Counted from the first letter of the stretch, positions 25,801 to 44,699 are shown. The stretch is 64,000 nucleotides of DNA from Pseudorasbora parva (GCF_024679245.1 NC_090180.1:9568007-9632006), one strand, 5' to 3'. The notes: generated from the letters alone by a model not told the origin. Program-made: numbers and translations.

Positions 25801-27755
25801 ATACTGCCGTCATCTGGCACTGAGTGAGAATGACAGCACGGGATTATTACCCAATATTATCTCTATGGAGCTACTAACGAGAATAAATGTTTTATTATTA
25901 ACAAAGGTGAAAGGATGTAGGCTACTTAACTCTTGAAAAATGGTTATCACCAAACTGGAGGACTAAATATTTTACATTTATATTTTTTACCCTGATTTAT
26001 GTAGGCCTAATTTGGTAATTTTAATGCATTAAGTTATGGAACCTTATCGTATAGTGTTACCAATACATTTTATAAAAATGTTTTAGGCCTTCTGCGATTA
26101 TCACAGGGTTATCTACGTTTCCATCAAAACGATGACGTTTTTGTCACTTGCACCAGGTGGCGCTGCTTAACAAGGTCTCACCAGTTTCTTTCCAGTTCGC
26201 TCCAGTTTTTACTGCCCGAGGTTGTTATTAGTTTTACAACCTTATTCTGTTCGCACATGTGCAGATTTGTGCTTTTAAGGCCTTACTTGTGCCTCTTCTC
26301 AAACAGGCCTGCTTGCGAGCTTGTCAAAATGGCTGTCTTATTGAAATGCTACATTCCACATTGACTCGCTGCTCACCTCCCTCACTCTTCAGACTGATTT
26401 TTTATCTTCACGACTCTTGTTGAAGCAGGCAGACTGCAGCTCAACCTGTCATAGAGACACAGCATTGTGCAAATATTATATTACATATATCAGGGCATTT
26501 TCTTCTGGAAGGGAGAGTTCACCCGAAAAGGGAAATTCTGTCATCAATAATCTCCTCATGTCGTTCGATTTTCAAGAGTAGGCCTATTTCCAATGTATTA
26601 GATTTTGTCTTCAGGTTAGGGTGGTTGCAAATGAATGATTAAATATTTTAGTTAAATGCTATACAAATGAGATCAAATAAAACTATAAAACCAACAAAAG
26701 GGATACTGACGGGTCCTCATAATGACAATCAAATATGTTATATAACATAATATTTGTTCTGTTCGTACTGTTCTGCTTCAGTGGCTCTTAACAGAGTAAC
26801 AATACATTAATGGATACTTATAGGCAGGATGACTGTTGAATGAAGCTTTCAAAATCATAATGGTTAAACATAATGGCTGTTATATGACGAAACATGTCTT
26901 TATGTTTGTGCAGTGGCCTCGTTTTCTGTTGGTTCTGTAATGCTCTTAATAACTCCATGTATACTGTACTTAAAGGAACTATGCGCAGTGTCCTTTTCTT
27001 ATAACTTCAGTTCCACATGACCCATATGCTTTGTGTAGTCTTTAAACCTCTGAAGGAAAAGCATCTCATTTATGTTAAAGCTAGATTTCACATGTAGCAC
27101 ATGTAAATGCTTCTATATATCTATACTACATCAGAGCTTAAAATAAAATAAAATAAAAAAACTTTATTTCAAAGGTGATAATACTGTTCTTCTCTTAAAC
27201 TGCAAAGCATTTGACTGTTAAATACACTAAAGTCTTCTTAAAGTGACTGAAAGCACATTAGTGACGACTTGGCTGGTTAAGAAATTCTTTCAGGTGTGAA
27301 ACATTGAGTGTGACACTCAGAAGCCAATGCAACTTATGTTCTTATAGACAAGTCAGAAGAATAAGCTGATTTACACTAAGTAAGGTTCACGTGTGTTTAA
27401 GTCCATATGGCATCACTCCGGTCAAGGACATAGTGTTTTTTTTTTTTTTTTTTTTTTGTGACAGTTAACAGAAGTTACAGCATTTCAACTGTATATTTGC
27501 AGCCATCTGCTCAATTATATTTGCTTCTTGTCTTTGGGGCACGGAGCAAGCTCGAGCACCGGCAGGGCATTCCAGCATCACCTGCTGTGTGGACAAACTT
27601 AACCTTCAGATCTGATAAGAACTGAGAACATCTGCTTAGCACTTTATTCTGATCTGATCTAAACATGCCAATTCACTTGACATTAACAGTGTTTGTGTGT
27701 GCAAGAACTTCAGTGACACTGGGTTTTTTTTTTTGTTTTTTTTAATAAAATCATT
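22842..27755. other. cnn2 3'UTR and cnn2-angptl4 intergenic region
   Basis: The cnn2 3'UTR probably runs to about 24115. Beyond it there is no credible exon. It contains a truncated inverted-repeat element copy near 26508-26572 (gggagagttcacccg...tctgtcatc), an orphan promoter-like patch at 25680-25756, three TAGGCCTA palindromes (25531, 26002, 26579) and a T-run at 27437-27459. Confidence 0.6.
25680..25756 (+). promoter_or_regulatory. Orphan promoter-like patch (CCAAT, GC box, TATA)
   Basis: Within 80 bp are CCAAT (near 25684), a GC box CCCCGCCCC (near 25723-25731) and a TATA-like CTATAAAT (near 25749), in the order and spacing of a + strand promoter. No protein gene begins downstream before angptl4, which is on the other strand. 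It could drive a non-coding RNA, belong to an old retroelement, or be chance. Confidence 0.3.
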
Positions 27756-28720
27756 TTTATTGGTCTCTTCAAGACCAACATTTTTTCATAAAAACAGTAA
27801 CAAAAGGTTTTACTTTTTGGAAAACATAAATTATAAGCAAAAAAGATAAAGAAATACATAATGATTTTTGTACAACACTTAAATATTGTGGAAATCAGAG
27901 CATGACCGTTTGAAGTTGGCAAGACTGCAGCTGTAATGCTACGAAGAAAACATATATTTCTGTTATTTACAAAGAAGTGACAGCTATAGACATTTAAAGG
28001 CAGTCAATGTGACTGAGAAAATAAATCTCCACAGGAACTCCTCATTTGATTTCAAAACAGGAAAATACACAAGTAGTCTCAGATCATTTAAGCTTTTGAA
28101 AGACAGCGTGTGTACCAGAAAATAACGTCCACGTTTGGATACTTGAAATGATTTGACGGGCAACAAATCTTTCAATATTCTGCAGATCTACTAATGCATG
28201 TCTTTGTCTGTGGATAATGCCTTAAGATAAACAGTGCCTTTACAATAAGCATTCTCAAAAAGTACTGGCTCAAGCTTATGTAGCTTATTTGGTCCGTATT
28301 TTAGTGGTAAAGTTCTTTACTTTCTTCCCCAAGCCTTTTAGCTATGGGAAGCACTCGCGATGGTGCTTAACCATCATGTCTTTTGACATCACCCTGCCAG
28401 ATTTGTCTAAACATGTAGCAGATCCTTACAGTGGCCTGCACCATATAATACATGCTGCTGCTTGCAAAGCTCCAGGCGCATTTAGTTCTTTCCAGTCGAA
28501 TTAAATAAAAGAGCCTATTTTTGCACAGACTGGGATTTGAGTGCCCACCACATTCATGATTCAGACGTTGTCTGTTATAACAAACATTCGGAAGACACTC
28601 ATAATAGGGCTTTTGACCTTTTTTAGCACCAGTATTTTGGCAGGTTACGAATGTCAGTTTGTCCTCCCACATCATTGGTTAAGGTCTTGTGCGTGCGTGA
28701 TTGATTCAGACAGCGGACAT
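27756..28720 (-). other. angptl4 3'UTR
   Basis: From the angptl4 stop the first AATAAA on the minus strand is at 27756-27761 (read TTTATT on +), giving a 3'UTR of about 960 nt. It is AT-rich without other features. Confidence 0.5.
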
Positions 28721-33254
<4,534 letters not shown>

Positions 33255-33367
33255 CTTGCTTGTTTTGTGTCTTTGGTTGTCTGGCTATTCTAACTTGTAG
33301 AAGAGACCGGTTAGCAGTCGCCGTATTCTCAAGAGCACAGGCTCATGCTGTTGAAGGGCTAACTTGT

Positions 33368-33374
33368 TTTTATA
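33368..33374 (-). promoter_or_regulatory. angptl4 TATA box
   Basis: Read on the minus strand, TATAAAA lies 114 bp before the angptl4 start codon, implying a 5'UTR of roughly 85 nt. It suits a regulated, TATA-driven promoter. Confidence 0.65.
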
Positions 33375-36300
33375 CCCTTTCTGAGCCATCTAGCTTGGTC
33401 TGATTGGCTGGCCATCTGGAGGGAGTGTGTGAGTCTGCTCAGGTTTCAGCCTCCTCCCCCTTAACCGTATTTGCTTCTAATGTGGACCATGATGTAAGAA
33501 TGGACACGGTTGCAACCAAAAACCCAACGTTGATTTCTCATTATCTTTAAGATTTTGAAAATGTAGTGTAGGGTTTTTGTAGGCAGTTTCTGGGATTCAT
33601 ATGATTGTATGTGTGCCTCATCATCAGTTTGACATTTGGCCAGAGGTTTCATTTATTATATTATCTTTAATTTAAGTTTTGCACATTATTTCACACAAAC
33701 AATCCTACTCAGACATTTGAGGTGTGCAGTACAATCGTGTAAACCAGTAATGATTTCAGTTTGGTGCATCCTGTACCCACTGTTCATTTTCAATTAGTGG
33801 ACGTTAGTAAAAATACATTATCTAGAATACGACAGTTTAGAGAGAAAATATTTAATTTCGTTGGTGTGAATGGACGTCAGAGTTTTCCCAGCATGAAGTC
33901 ATTATTGGGGCAGAGGCTTTGTGTGGAGCGACGAGGTGAACGTGCCGCAGCTGAGCACTGTGGTCTGAGGTGGTCTGTTCCACTGTGAGCACAGAGCAGT
34001 GTGAGAATTAGGGGAAAGTTCATGCTCAGAGAAAGCCAGCATTCACTAGAGCCCTGTGAAGACTGCTCTCGGTTACCTCTTCAGGTGATGCCAGAGAATT
34101 TGCCTCGCCCATTGAAAAGCAATACTCCTGTTTTGTTGTTGTTATTTTGTCTTGCGATACAAAGGATTAGGTGTTTATTCCAGTTGATATCAAAGTACAA
34201 GGTTTACAGAGTTTACCCTTCAGTTTTCGAAAGCTTTTCGGGGTTTCAGAGAGAGATTTGCTTGTTTTTACAGTGTACTTTTCAGACATGGTCAAAACAG
34301 GATTTGAAGTTTGGAAACTGAAAGTGGAGCAGAAGCCAGGACTTGATTATTGGGGAAAATAAAGTCAGTCACGACTGGAATTATATCTCTAATATAAAGA
34401 AATTAAATACTTTTAATTATTTTGATCAAAAGTGACAGTAAATATATTACAATATAACATGTATTTTAATATTGTAGTAATACTTCTCAGTATTACTGTT
34501 TTTTTGTTTAAATAATGCAGCCATGATCAACATATGATTAAAGAGTTCTTTCAAAAACTAAAAACACAAAAAATACTGACCCCAAACTTTTAAAAGGCAG
34601 AGCATGACTCGGTGACAGAGGCAGACAGTAGTGGAGTATTTTTACTTTCTACTCAAGTACATTTTTAAGTATACTTTATCACTGTTTTCCTTCCAAAGCA
34701 TAATTTATAATGCCATACTTTTTACTGCACTACATTTCATAAATAAAAATGGTTGTTTTCTTATCTTTAATACTTAATTACATTAAAAAGGTACTTTCTC
34801 TAACTTGTAAAACTTTGAATTACTTTCCCTTGAGTAAAAGTATATAGTACTACATTTTTTATGTAATTAAGTATTAGATGACATTCAATATGAAATGTGT
34901 TCCAGTAAAACGTACAATATTATGTTTTGGAATGTTGTGAAGTAAAAGTTTTCCAATGAAGAACACCGATAAAGTACACTTGAAAAACAAAATTACTTAG
35001 AAATTAAAAATACTTCACTACTGTCCGCCTCTGCTCTAATGTGATGCACAGGTAAACATTTCACATTTGAATTTTAAGCCTGAAGGGTGTTTCATGAATA
35101 ATGTTGGACTGACAAAGCATTTTCTACCAGTACGAGTCCTTGTAAACCAACTCTCAGGGTGTGTTTGCTTTTCAATGCCAATGACGTGAGGCAAGCAATA
35201 AAACAAACACTTTTTCAGTTGTTTCAGCTGGTCACGTAATGCATGCATGCTTTTGGTGGATCACTCTAATTAAACACCTACACTGTTTTGGTTAGTACTT
35301 GAATAGCTATCAGACAGAGGGTTATATATTAAACCAGTTGATGATCAAATGAACTACCACTCTATACAATGACTGGTCAGAACATTTGGCGTTGGATTTT
35401 AATGTACGCATCATCTGTGAAGCACAAGGCATATGCATCTTTCCTAACAGCCAGAGTCTTTTCAGATGCTGAATAGCCCTGAAGTGAATCATTAGCATAT
35501 GAATGACAGGGAAATTCAGTATCTGCCCTGTCTACGAGTTTCCCAGAAACACTGATGACAGCAGTTAGTCATCTGCACAAGTCACGCTGCCGGAACCAAA
35601 GGAACAGCTGCATTTTTTACTCTAATATGCTCCCGGCAAGACAACCTTTTACCCACATTCTAAATGTGCAACATCTGCATCACAGAAGCACATCGAGATT
35701 TATGCGAAAGAGGCGCTATAGGTGCATAAGATGTGGGCGACCAATGAAATGTTAACAGAATCATTGTTAAAATAAATCAGAGTTAAAAAAAAACTTAAGT
35801 TCCTCTTATTGAAGAAGGTTTGTTAAAATATGTTTTGATAACCACAATTACTGAGGTCATACTTTAATAGTCAACACAAATCATGCTCTTATTAGCTGTC
35901 ACATGGTGAACATCTGACTCTCCATTGCATTTATATACATATCTACTGCTCAAAGGTATTTGCCTTCATTTTCATTCAATCATCCATCAGAAACATTTTG
36001 ATTGGCCATATGTGATGCTGAACTGTATTGACAGTACAGTATTTACAGTAAGAGAGTATATTTACTAGAAGATATCTGTGTATTTTACGCAATTGCATAA
36101 TAACAGGTGCCGCCCATCCTTTATTCTGTTTAAACGCCTGTTTTTAAAGAGCATTGTTAAGCAAGAAATTCCTCGGTTCATATCACGTAACAGTACTGTC
36201 ATATCATCCTCTTCTTCATGTATTGTATTACTTCTGTTATTGTGATGTTGAGGACTGTTGAGAAACCATGCCTGAACTACAACTGTTAATGTGGAAGGCA

Positions 36301-38801
36301 ATCCTTTGAGACATCTTTCAGACTTTTCCAGAACAAGGGCCAATTTGTTTATAGATTACCATAGACTACTATGTTGCATGCTTGATAATAATGAAACGAA
36401 AGATAAAGAGACAAAGGTAACTGAAAGTTCTTTGCTCAGAGCAGAACTGAACTACTCCATAACAGTTTGTTCTGAGCGTACACTAAACCACATCTGGGCA
36501 TGTGTTCAACAGCATACGTGCTTGAAAGGAGAACATTTTGGGACTGTCCAGAGAAAGTTCTTCTGCCTCCTTGTGGTCAAATATAGAGGTTATCTTCCAT
36601 CAGCCAAAATCCAACAGATCAGCGCATGGCCTTCATCATCGCCTCAAGGTCTGTTATTCAAACATTCCTAAAGCACTGGAAATAACACATTTCCTTTCTA
36701 GTTAGAACACATATAGTCCTGCAGTGAATCTCTGATGTGCTTTCTGTATATGGACGATTACCTTTATAGCACTATTGTTGTATACTCTTCATCCAAAACC
36801 ATGCAGTTAATTTACTGGTTTAAATTACATTTCTATAAAAAAAACAAAAATCTCTTTTTCTCCCCACTTTTGACTACCAATCCGAGGCACATCAATTCAT
36901 TTTCAGCCTCAGGTTTTTCAGACCCAGCATTTGTAGCTTACATTTTAATATAATGATTTCACAACACAACAGTGCAAAATGAGAGAGCATGAAAATAAAG
37001 TACTTTATTGCTCAAGATTCCATGAGGCATTTTAAAAACAATCATAATAAATATGGGTTTACATATTCAGTTATAAAACTCATTCAGTTCTGATCATTTC
37101 ATTTTTGTAGAGGATCATCTAAATTTGTAAACAGGATCATTTGTATATTTCTGATTTAGTTTTGTGCCTATATGTCAAATAGCTACATTAGGACAGCACT
37201 AAATAAAGAAACGAGAGTGAGTGTGCAAAGCTTTGTCTCAATCAACAGTTAAAGACTAAGTCTGATTAATCAGCAGAGGACAGCAGCTTGACTACATTAG
37301 GTTCATTTAATATGATACTGATATGACAAAATGCCGCAACTGTTATATATTTACATTCTGAACTCTTGCAGGCAGCATCTGATATTCTCTGTGCCCTTTC
37401 AGTTTTTAGTGGTGCATGGCATGGTACTATTTTGGTTGAGCATTCATTCAGATCCTGCAAAGATGAGAGACAAACTGACAACTGATTCAGCTCAAATATA
37501 TGCACGGTGCATTGCTGAATCTATTAGTGTGGAACTCTTGAGACTGGGAGAGGATGTACTACATACTTTGCAATGCATAAATATCTTAACAGTTTTCAGC
37601 TGGAGCTGTGTGCAGTCATACAGGACCCCTACAAATTCTTTTTTTGAAAAAAAAAATGTACGCATGAATTTTCTGCTCATTATTTTCTCAATTGGGTTTT
37701 ATTGATGCTGATGTTCATTCACTCGCCCCAGACGTACAAATGCAAGATGCTTTTTACACAAGCTTCACTTCTCTTTTCTTTTAGAATAAACCATATTCCT
37801 TTTCTGAGAAACTTAAAGGATTGCTTTTAAGGAGTTTAGTGTTAAAAGAACCAGTTTGGAGAAATGACTAGTGCACCACATAATACTTCTGAGTAATGGG
37901 AACCATCACATATTTTGCTTTTTAGACAGTAATAAGCCAAAGTCCCATTCCTTTAGCCGCATTAATGACTGCATCCTTAGACTATCTGCAAACAACATTA
38001 TTTTTCTTGCCTTATTACCTCCGGGCACCCAGTCAGTTCTAGAATTGCAGCCCTTCATGTAACATTTCTGTCAGTTGAGTTTGATCGGATTTCAACATTT
38101 TATAAAACACTTTTCTAGTGTTGAGTTTTCCTATTTAACTTTCAGAACATCTGCTATAGGCAACCCCCGGTGTCTTTAAAAATACACAACATTAGGAAAT
38201 TGTTAACCTTTTATCCCCTAAGGAGTCCTAGACAAGAGGCAAAACAAATGGAGAACTGGGAGCGTGCAGACAGTGCATTTTTCCATGATCTGCAAAGACG
38301 ATATGCCACATGTCTATACATATTCCAGAAGCAGAAAGATGTTTAACTCTATGGGAACTGCTTCTCATGGAATAAACAGAAAATGTACAGTATAGCCAAT
38401 ATCCTCACACAGTGGTGCCTTTTTCATAACTACATAATATTTCTGTCTTTTTTCTTTACGTTCACTAGATTTATATGCTATGTTTATATATTTTCTTTAT
38501 ACCCTACACAATGTACATTTTGCTCTACCAACCACAACTGTTCCAAACAAAACCAAAGCTCCACTCCTAAAGTTGTTGCAAACGACTGGCGTAACAATGT
38601 AACCTGCAGAAAGAGTCGCTGTAAAATCACCTCTGCTAATGCACAGACTGACTGTCTGGAACGGGCAAACATAGACAAGCGGCTCCATGAAGAACCTTTA
38701 ACATCATGGCAACCATTTCAGTGCACAGAAGGTTCTTTATAATGGAAAAAAGTTCTTCTGATTACTAAAATGTTCTTAACACTAAGAAAAAAAAGGTCCT
38801 T
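33375..38801. other. Intergenic region upstream of angptl4
   Basis: No gene was recognised. Apart from the MITE at 34616-35034 the sequence is AT-rich and unremarkable. Short frames in this interval lack family motifs, splice context or codon bias. Confidence 0.6.
34616..35034. mobile_element. MITE with CAGAGGCAGACAG termini
   Basis: Begins CAGAGGCAGACAGTAGTGGA and ends with near-inverse TTCACTACTGTCCGCCTCTG. The terminal repeats continue inwards (gtatttttacttt against aaattaaaaatac). There is no coding sequence. The CAGAGG ends suggest hAT, but a clear 8-bp duplication was not seen. Confidence 0.75.
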
Positions 38802-38805
38802 TTAA

Positions 38806-40019
38806 AGGGGGGGTGAAACACATTTAGTTTCAGTCAATCTCATGTCAATCTTGAGTACCTATAGAGTAGTATTGCATCCTTCATATCTCCAAAAAGTCTT
38901 TAGTTTTATTATATTTATAAAAGAAATATAGGCTGTACCGAGTCTCTCCGGAAAAAACCGAGCGGCTGGAGACGTATCGTGTGGGCGGAGCTAAAGAATG
39001 ACAAGTGCGGAAAGCGGTGACGTCCTCAAACGTGGAGAAGAAAACGCTACCCTAAATCAGATTCAACTAATACATATATGATCCAGAATCATTCGGAGGC
39101 TGAAATAAATTGAACAGGAGAAGCAACAACAGCAGGACGTCCGTCTCTGTGGTATGTACTGTATTTAGTGTCCTGTCAACATTTGTGTGTATTTACTCGC
39201 AGTTTATGAGGACATGATTCGGTTTATGGACTATTGTATGCGACTAAACCTTAGCAGCAGCAAGCAAAACGGTTTTGCACGTCAGACTAGTGTAACGTTA
39301 TACATAGAACAACAATGGAGTAACGTTAGCGCATTTGAATGACGAAGCACGCGATCGTGTCGTTTACTGATGTTTACTCATGCGACGATAGCCAACAGCA
39401 TACACATTTGAAGTAGTTTTACTCACCAGCTGCTTCCAAAGCAGGACCGAACCTTTATCGCTGGGACCGCTCCGTCAAAAACACACTTCTTTGGTATGAT
39501 TTGGTGAAGTCCTGTGACAGCAGTGACCGTGGAGATTCATGATGTTGTGAAGCTTCCCGTCATTTCTGCGTTCAAATCGGTTCAAATGCAGCGCTGCCTT
39601 CCCGGAATGCTGTGCTGAAGCGTTGAAGTCGCTTGATGTCACTCATAGGAATAAAGTGGAGCGCGGCGCGGACTATAACGACATAAGTGTTCACGGACGA
39701 CTGGATCTGCAGCTGAGAGCAGTGTTTATGGGCATGCATTTGCTCTCTCGCCTCTGGCCACGCGCACGCGCGCCCTACCGGGAGAAGAGCCCGTACGGCC
39801 CATACAAGGACCTTCTGCTCTATCGACGTCAAGCTGACCCATACTCGAAAAAAACTCTCAGTAACTTGTGAGAAACCGGAAGGAGTATTTTTGACACAGA
39901 AATACTCCATCAAACGTCCAACATTTGTTTTTGAAACTTTGTCTATGTTTAGGATGGGAATCCAAGTCTTTAACAGTGTAAAAAGCTCAGTATGCATGAA
40001 ACAGCATTTCACCCCCCCT
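38806..40019 (-). mobile_element. TTAA-flanked DNA transposon, copy 1
   Basis: Termini are AGGGGGGGTGAAAC at 38806 and the inverse GTTTCACC-type end at 40019, with TTAA directly on both sides (38802-38805, 40020-40023). A perfect TTAA duplication fits the Kolobok or piggyBac type. The ends match copy 2 (46125-47612) in the opposite orientation: the left 130 bp here is the inverse of the right 130 bp there. No THAP motif was seen in this copy, so it is non-autonomous or internally rearranged. Confidence 0.85.
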
Positions 40020-40180
40020 TTAATAACTGTCCACTGACATTTTTGGGGGTAACCAAAAATCAAGTGGAGGGTCAGTTCTGGTCACGTTAGTCAAGCTTGA
40101 ATCTTATCACGTCTACATAAGAATATGATGTCTATCACAGCATATATATAAGCTCCTTCAGTACTACACTCTAAAAAATT

Positions 40181-40583
40181 GGTGCTATTTGGCACTAAAA
40201 GTAGGTCTTGGCTTGTAATCATAGGGGAGCCACTTTTAAAGGTGAACTTTTTAAATCTTTAAAGGTGCTCTATAGCACCTTTGTCAAATGGTGCTATGTA
40301 AAACCCATAAGAGGTGCTATATTGCATTTGATTTCTTCCTCAATAATGGTGCTAAACGACACCAACAGTAGTTCTTTGGCATGTAAAGAACCTTTAAGGG
40401 GCTTGAAAGGTTCTTTGAACCATACAGTGGCTTAACAGGTTCTGTAACGGTGCACTCAGTCATCCCAAAGAACTGCTGAAGAACCCCTGAATCACCAAGA
40501 TTTGGTACTATACAGCACTTAAAGTGGTTCCCCTATGATTACAAACCAAAAAAAAACAAAAACACTTTTAGTACTATAGCACC
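40181..40583. mobile_element. Palindromic MITE
   Basis: The left arm (ggtgctatttggcactaaaa...cttgtaatcatagggg) is matched by the inverse of the right arm (cccctatgattacaaacc...ttagtactatagcacc). Inner text has the repeated phrases aaagaaccttt and ggttcttt common in cyprinid repeats. Non-coding. Confidence 0.75.
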
Positions 40584-40714
40584 GATCAGCTACTATCGTG
40601 AACTCATTTACCCTACTCCATCCCCAGCTCCTCCTCTCATCCAGTCAGGGTTTGGTATTCTGAATCCCCTTGAATCAGACTATACAGACTATATTCCAGC
40701 AAATTTCATACCGA

Positions 40715-41070
40715 TTAACCCCTAAATGCATGAATGTTTCGCCAATTATTATTTATTGGGCTCCTTAGCACAGATGAATCTCTACCTGTATAAAATGCTA
40801 TATTTAATATTAAAATAAAGCGTATTTTGTTAGCTTTTGGAGCTTGGAAGGGTTTTATACCTTCATCATTGTCCTTGTCAAAGCTCACTACATTCAGCAT
40901 CTGGCTCATATCTGCGATCTCAAACATATTCTCAAAACTATCATTTTCAACATCTTCATAATCAATATTTTGATCACTGACAGCTTCTTCACTAGATCCA
41001 TTATCAAGTGACAGTAACACTAATATTTGACTGGGTCCAGTGCTTGCTTTGCAGTAACTTGCTGAGCCAT
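40715..41070 (-). pseudogene. Possible transposase N-terminal fragment
   Basis: On the minus strand, a start at 41070 (MAQQVTAKQALDPVKY) hits a stop, then another frame continues as an acidic piece (SEEAVSDQNIDYEDVENDSF, then ENMFEIADMSQMLNVVSFD) up to a GTATAAAAC donor-like site. An Ala-Leu start followed by an acidic stretch recalls the N-terminus of piggyBac transposases, but there is no catalytic domain. It may be a broken first exon or chance. Confidence 0.25.
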
Positions 41071-44000
41071 TTCAAGTTTTGCTGATAATACGTTCTACAC
41101 AATTGATTTCTGCTTGCGGTAACTATAAATGAAATGTCACAAGGTGAATTGAACTTATACAGTCATCAAATATTAAATAATTGTTGTGCAAAAAAAATAT
41201 ACTTTTAACATTTTTTTTCCGTGTTATATGGTTTGTAATACATTGACAGGGACCTCACTCAGGAATACTAAAAGATTGATATCTAAATTTAAAAAATGAA
41301 TGAGGAGAGTAGTGAAGGACATTAACTTTCAAATCAAAGTGATTGATGCCACTTTCAAAAAACACCTCAATGAAAAAAGGGGGGAAGAAACAAGAGCAAC
41401 AATTGATTTATGCAAGAGTTCATTCTGTCTGCTTTGTCTAACGTGACAGCCAGTTATTGAAATACTGCGGTTTTTGTTTCCAGTCATATGTTCCCTTTTT
41501 TGCCTAGTAACCTTTACTTAAAATCAAAACAAAGGCAGAGATTGCCTCAGAGATGTATGTCATCCTATTATGTATATACTAACACTGTTAAATAACTAAA
41601 TTACAGCAATACTTAATTATTATTGCATTCATTCATTCACTTTTAGCACACATCAGAGTAGTGTATAAAGTTATAAACCCTTAATGAGCTAAAGACTAGA
41701 TAACAGACCTGTTTTTTTACAGATAAAACATGCATTGCCAATTATACTTTATCTTTTCTGTAAGGCCATGTATTGTCTAATCGGGCTTGTTGTGTTTCGT
41801 ATTTCTCAACCGTATGCTCACCATAACATCAGAAGTGCCCTTGAACCTTGCCTTGTTTCAGTTCAACTGGCTTAGCTAATGAAAATAATAAACCTATTGA
41901 ATGAACATATCAATCCTAAGACAAAACATGATCAGTGCATGTCACTGTGAAACGTTAACACAGAACACTGAACAGAAGAAACAGAGGGCTTAAATACACA
42001 CGGCTAGAGATGATTGTGAACTAATCATAAACCATGATTATATTATATTATATTATATTATATTATATTATATTATATTATATTATATTATATTATATTA
42101 TATTATATTATATTTAAAGTGGAGGAATTGGAATTCTTTTTATTTAAAAATCTTTTTGTGCACTAATTTTTGTTCACTTTTTCTGAGGTCAAAGGTTGCT
42201 CCACATGTCCTACAGTAACCTCGGTGCTCTGTGAAAATGATTAAAACTGTCCTTGGGGCCTTCGCTACTTAAAATGAACATCATAAAAAAGGGTCAGTCA
42301 CAGAACCAGCAGCAGTAAATCAGAGTCAAACCCAAGTGAAACGCAATGCTCAAGTGGCACAGTGTTGTTTTTCAATGGATGTGGAGGCAAAGCTGCTCTA
42401 CTTTGAACAAAGGTGACTATGATGTAACAAGTCAAGCTCAATTCTCACATTACCAATGTACGTTTATTAGAAAGAAAGCACAGTAATGCAAATACGATTT
42501 ACAACCTATTTAATAATCAAGAATAACGGTGCAAAATATTTTAATCTGTAAATATAATAGAAGCACTGAATAATTTAAAAATCAGCTGTGTCCTGTATTT
42601 ATTCGTTATAAACCATGAGGGTGTTTACTGCAAATGACTAACACTGATGGGTTTGTCCGACAGTCACCCCTGTTTTTCCCCCTGTGAGAAAGATGAGACC
42701 TCAGGGACATCAAGGCGTGGGATTTGTATTCGGGTAAACATCTATGCTATGCCATGCACGTATCTGCTGTGAAGATACCTTCATGTCAGATCATAGTGAA
42801 ATAGAGTAACAAGAAATAATGTCTCCCCATTTTCACCACAGTTCCTCTTTCCAGATGTTGGAGGAAGTTCAATGCAAACTTTGCTGTCTCTTGTTCGACG
42901 AGTATGACTTCCTTTAGGGCAATAGTCATTGGGCAATAAACTGAGAAAGGGTGTTTTATTAAGACTACAGTTCATGTTTTTTTTCAACAAACAATCTTTT
43001 AATTGAGCATGAAGGGCTTTGTGTTTATTTCAAAGGTTTCTAATAAATAGTTTCATAAGCTCAATTTATATTAGATGATGATATGAATGTAATTATTTAA
43101 ATATATTGTTTATTTATAGAATATTGTTTATTCTTTATATTAAGTAGTTTTATTATTTTGTAAGAGTAACAGTTGAACAGGCCCATCTTTATACAGTATG
43201 TGAAAAAAAGAAGTGAATGTCAGCAAACACTGCTTTTCCAATGCCGTCTTAAATCTCCAAATTAGGTTGAAATAGCCTATAGTACTTTATTCTAGTTATA
43301 CCGCTATTGCCTTTATGTACATATTAGCAAATGCTTATATTTGATTCACACTTCGTTTGTAAATGTCATGAATAAACCCAATATTTGCAATTCAAAGAAA
43401 GAAAAATGCTATTGATGATTGAATTACACAGCATAGGTTCCATTTTTTTTTTAATTAAATTTTACGAAGATTTTATTCCAAGCAAAGAGACATTTTCAAA
43501 TTATCTAACATTAAACTAACTTCCAGTTAACTGATGCAACAAGTTAGTTTACTGTTAGATCATTTAAAAAATCAGTGTATGGTTTGCCATACTTCACCAC
43601 GTCACATCACTTCACTTTATCAGCGTGAGTTGTCAGTGTGAGTTTAATTCAAACAGACTAAGACACCGTTTACACTATGCATTAAGATGTGTTTTGGTCG
43701 ACTGGATCACAAGTGGAAGACGCTAAATACAGGTGTAAATGGGATCTAAAATGTTTTGAGCTTGTCCACTTTCGACCACTTCCAGGGGTAGTTGAAAACA
43801 TTCGTAGTGTAAATGCTCATATGGTCAAATGTGTTCGAACAGCCGCATAAGACTGCCTACTCTTCACCTACTGACCTAATGTGTAGACATTATGGGAATC
43901 ACGCTGGTCAGATGGGATTTAAACTTTGTCCGCTGAAGACTCAAGGTTAGAAGACGAAAGGCGCAGCAAGCACAATGATCTCTTCTCATTCCTGATTTCT

Positions 44001-44699
44001 AACTGACGGCGTTGAGCGTGGCCCTGCGGCTGTCCGAGCAGAAATGAAAGCTGCCTCTCTCCGTATGTTTTTCAGTCATCTGCGTTGATATGTAAATTGC
44101 ATGAGATTAGTTCGAAGTTTGAACTTACACTCTCTGAATTGCATAATAACCTTGTGAGGCTTGTGGCTGAACATTTTTTTTAGAAAATGCAGACACTCTT
44201 GCGAGCTTAATAATAAAAAAATGCAGACATAATCAAACCCTTAAAGTAATTCGTTTCTCTTCAATGACATTGAAGACATGAAGAGATAAAAGCAGAAATA
44301 ACAACAGTTAAGGCGGCAAGTGATGACCACAAGAAGAGAATGACAGGTTTGGCAGACAAATTTAATGAAATTAAATTTAAGCCCAGGTAAGTGTATTCAC
44401 TGACTCTGCCTTCAGCCACTGATCCCATCACTCCACCTTGGTTTGTCAACCTGTTGGCCACGCCTTATTTCTTCCCTCCCTCAGCTCCACCAGATACCAT
44501 TGTCATTGCGGCTCCACCAGGATCCCTTATCCCTCCGGCTTTGTCAGCCGTCACAATGCACATCTGGAGTTATGACCTGTCCTATGCGCTCTGTCTCCAC
44601 ACCTCTTCACTCTGTCTGGATCTGCCTCTGATTATTTAAGAGATCCAGGACTGACTTTTGAATGATGTACTAGACATAGTGGAAGAAACCAAAATAGAA
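41071..44699. other. Intergenic, no gene seen
   Basis: AT-rich. It contains the pentanucleotide tract at 42035-42112. The part at 43640-43950 is less AT-rich and reads like an old transposon but I could not define ends. Confidence 0.5.
42035..42112. repeat. (ATATT)n pentanucleotide tract
   Basis: About 15 tandem copies of a five-base TATTA-type unit. Confidence 0.95.

Noticed and set aside
35555..35755. Cys/Arg-rich 66-codon frame
   Set aside because: Its C-terminal CxxC looks finger-like but no family fits and the surroundings are non-coding.
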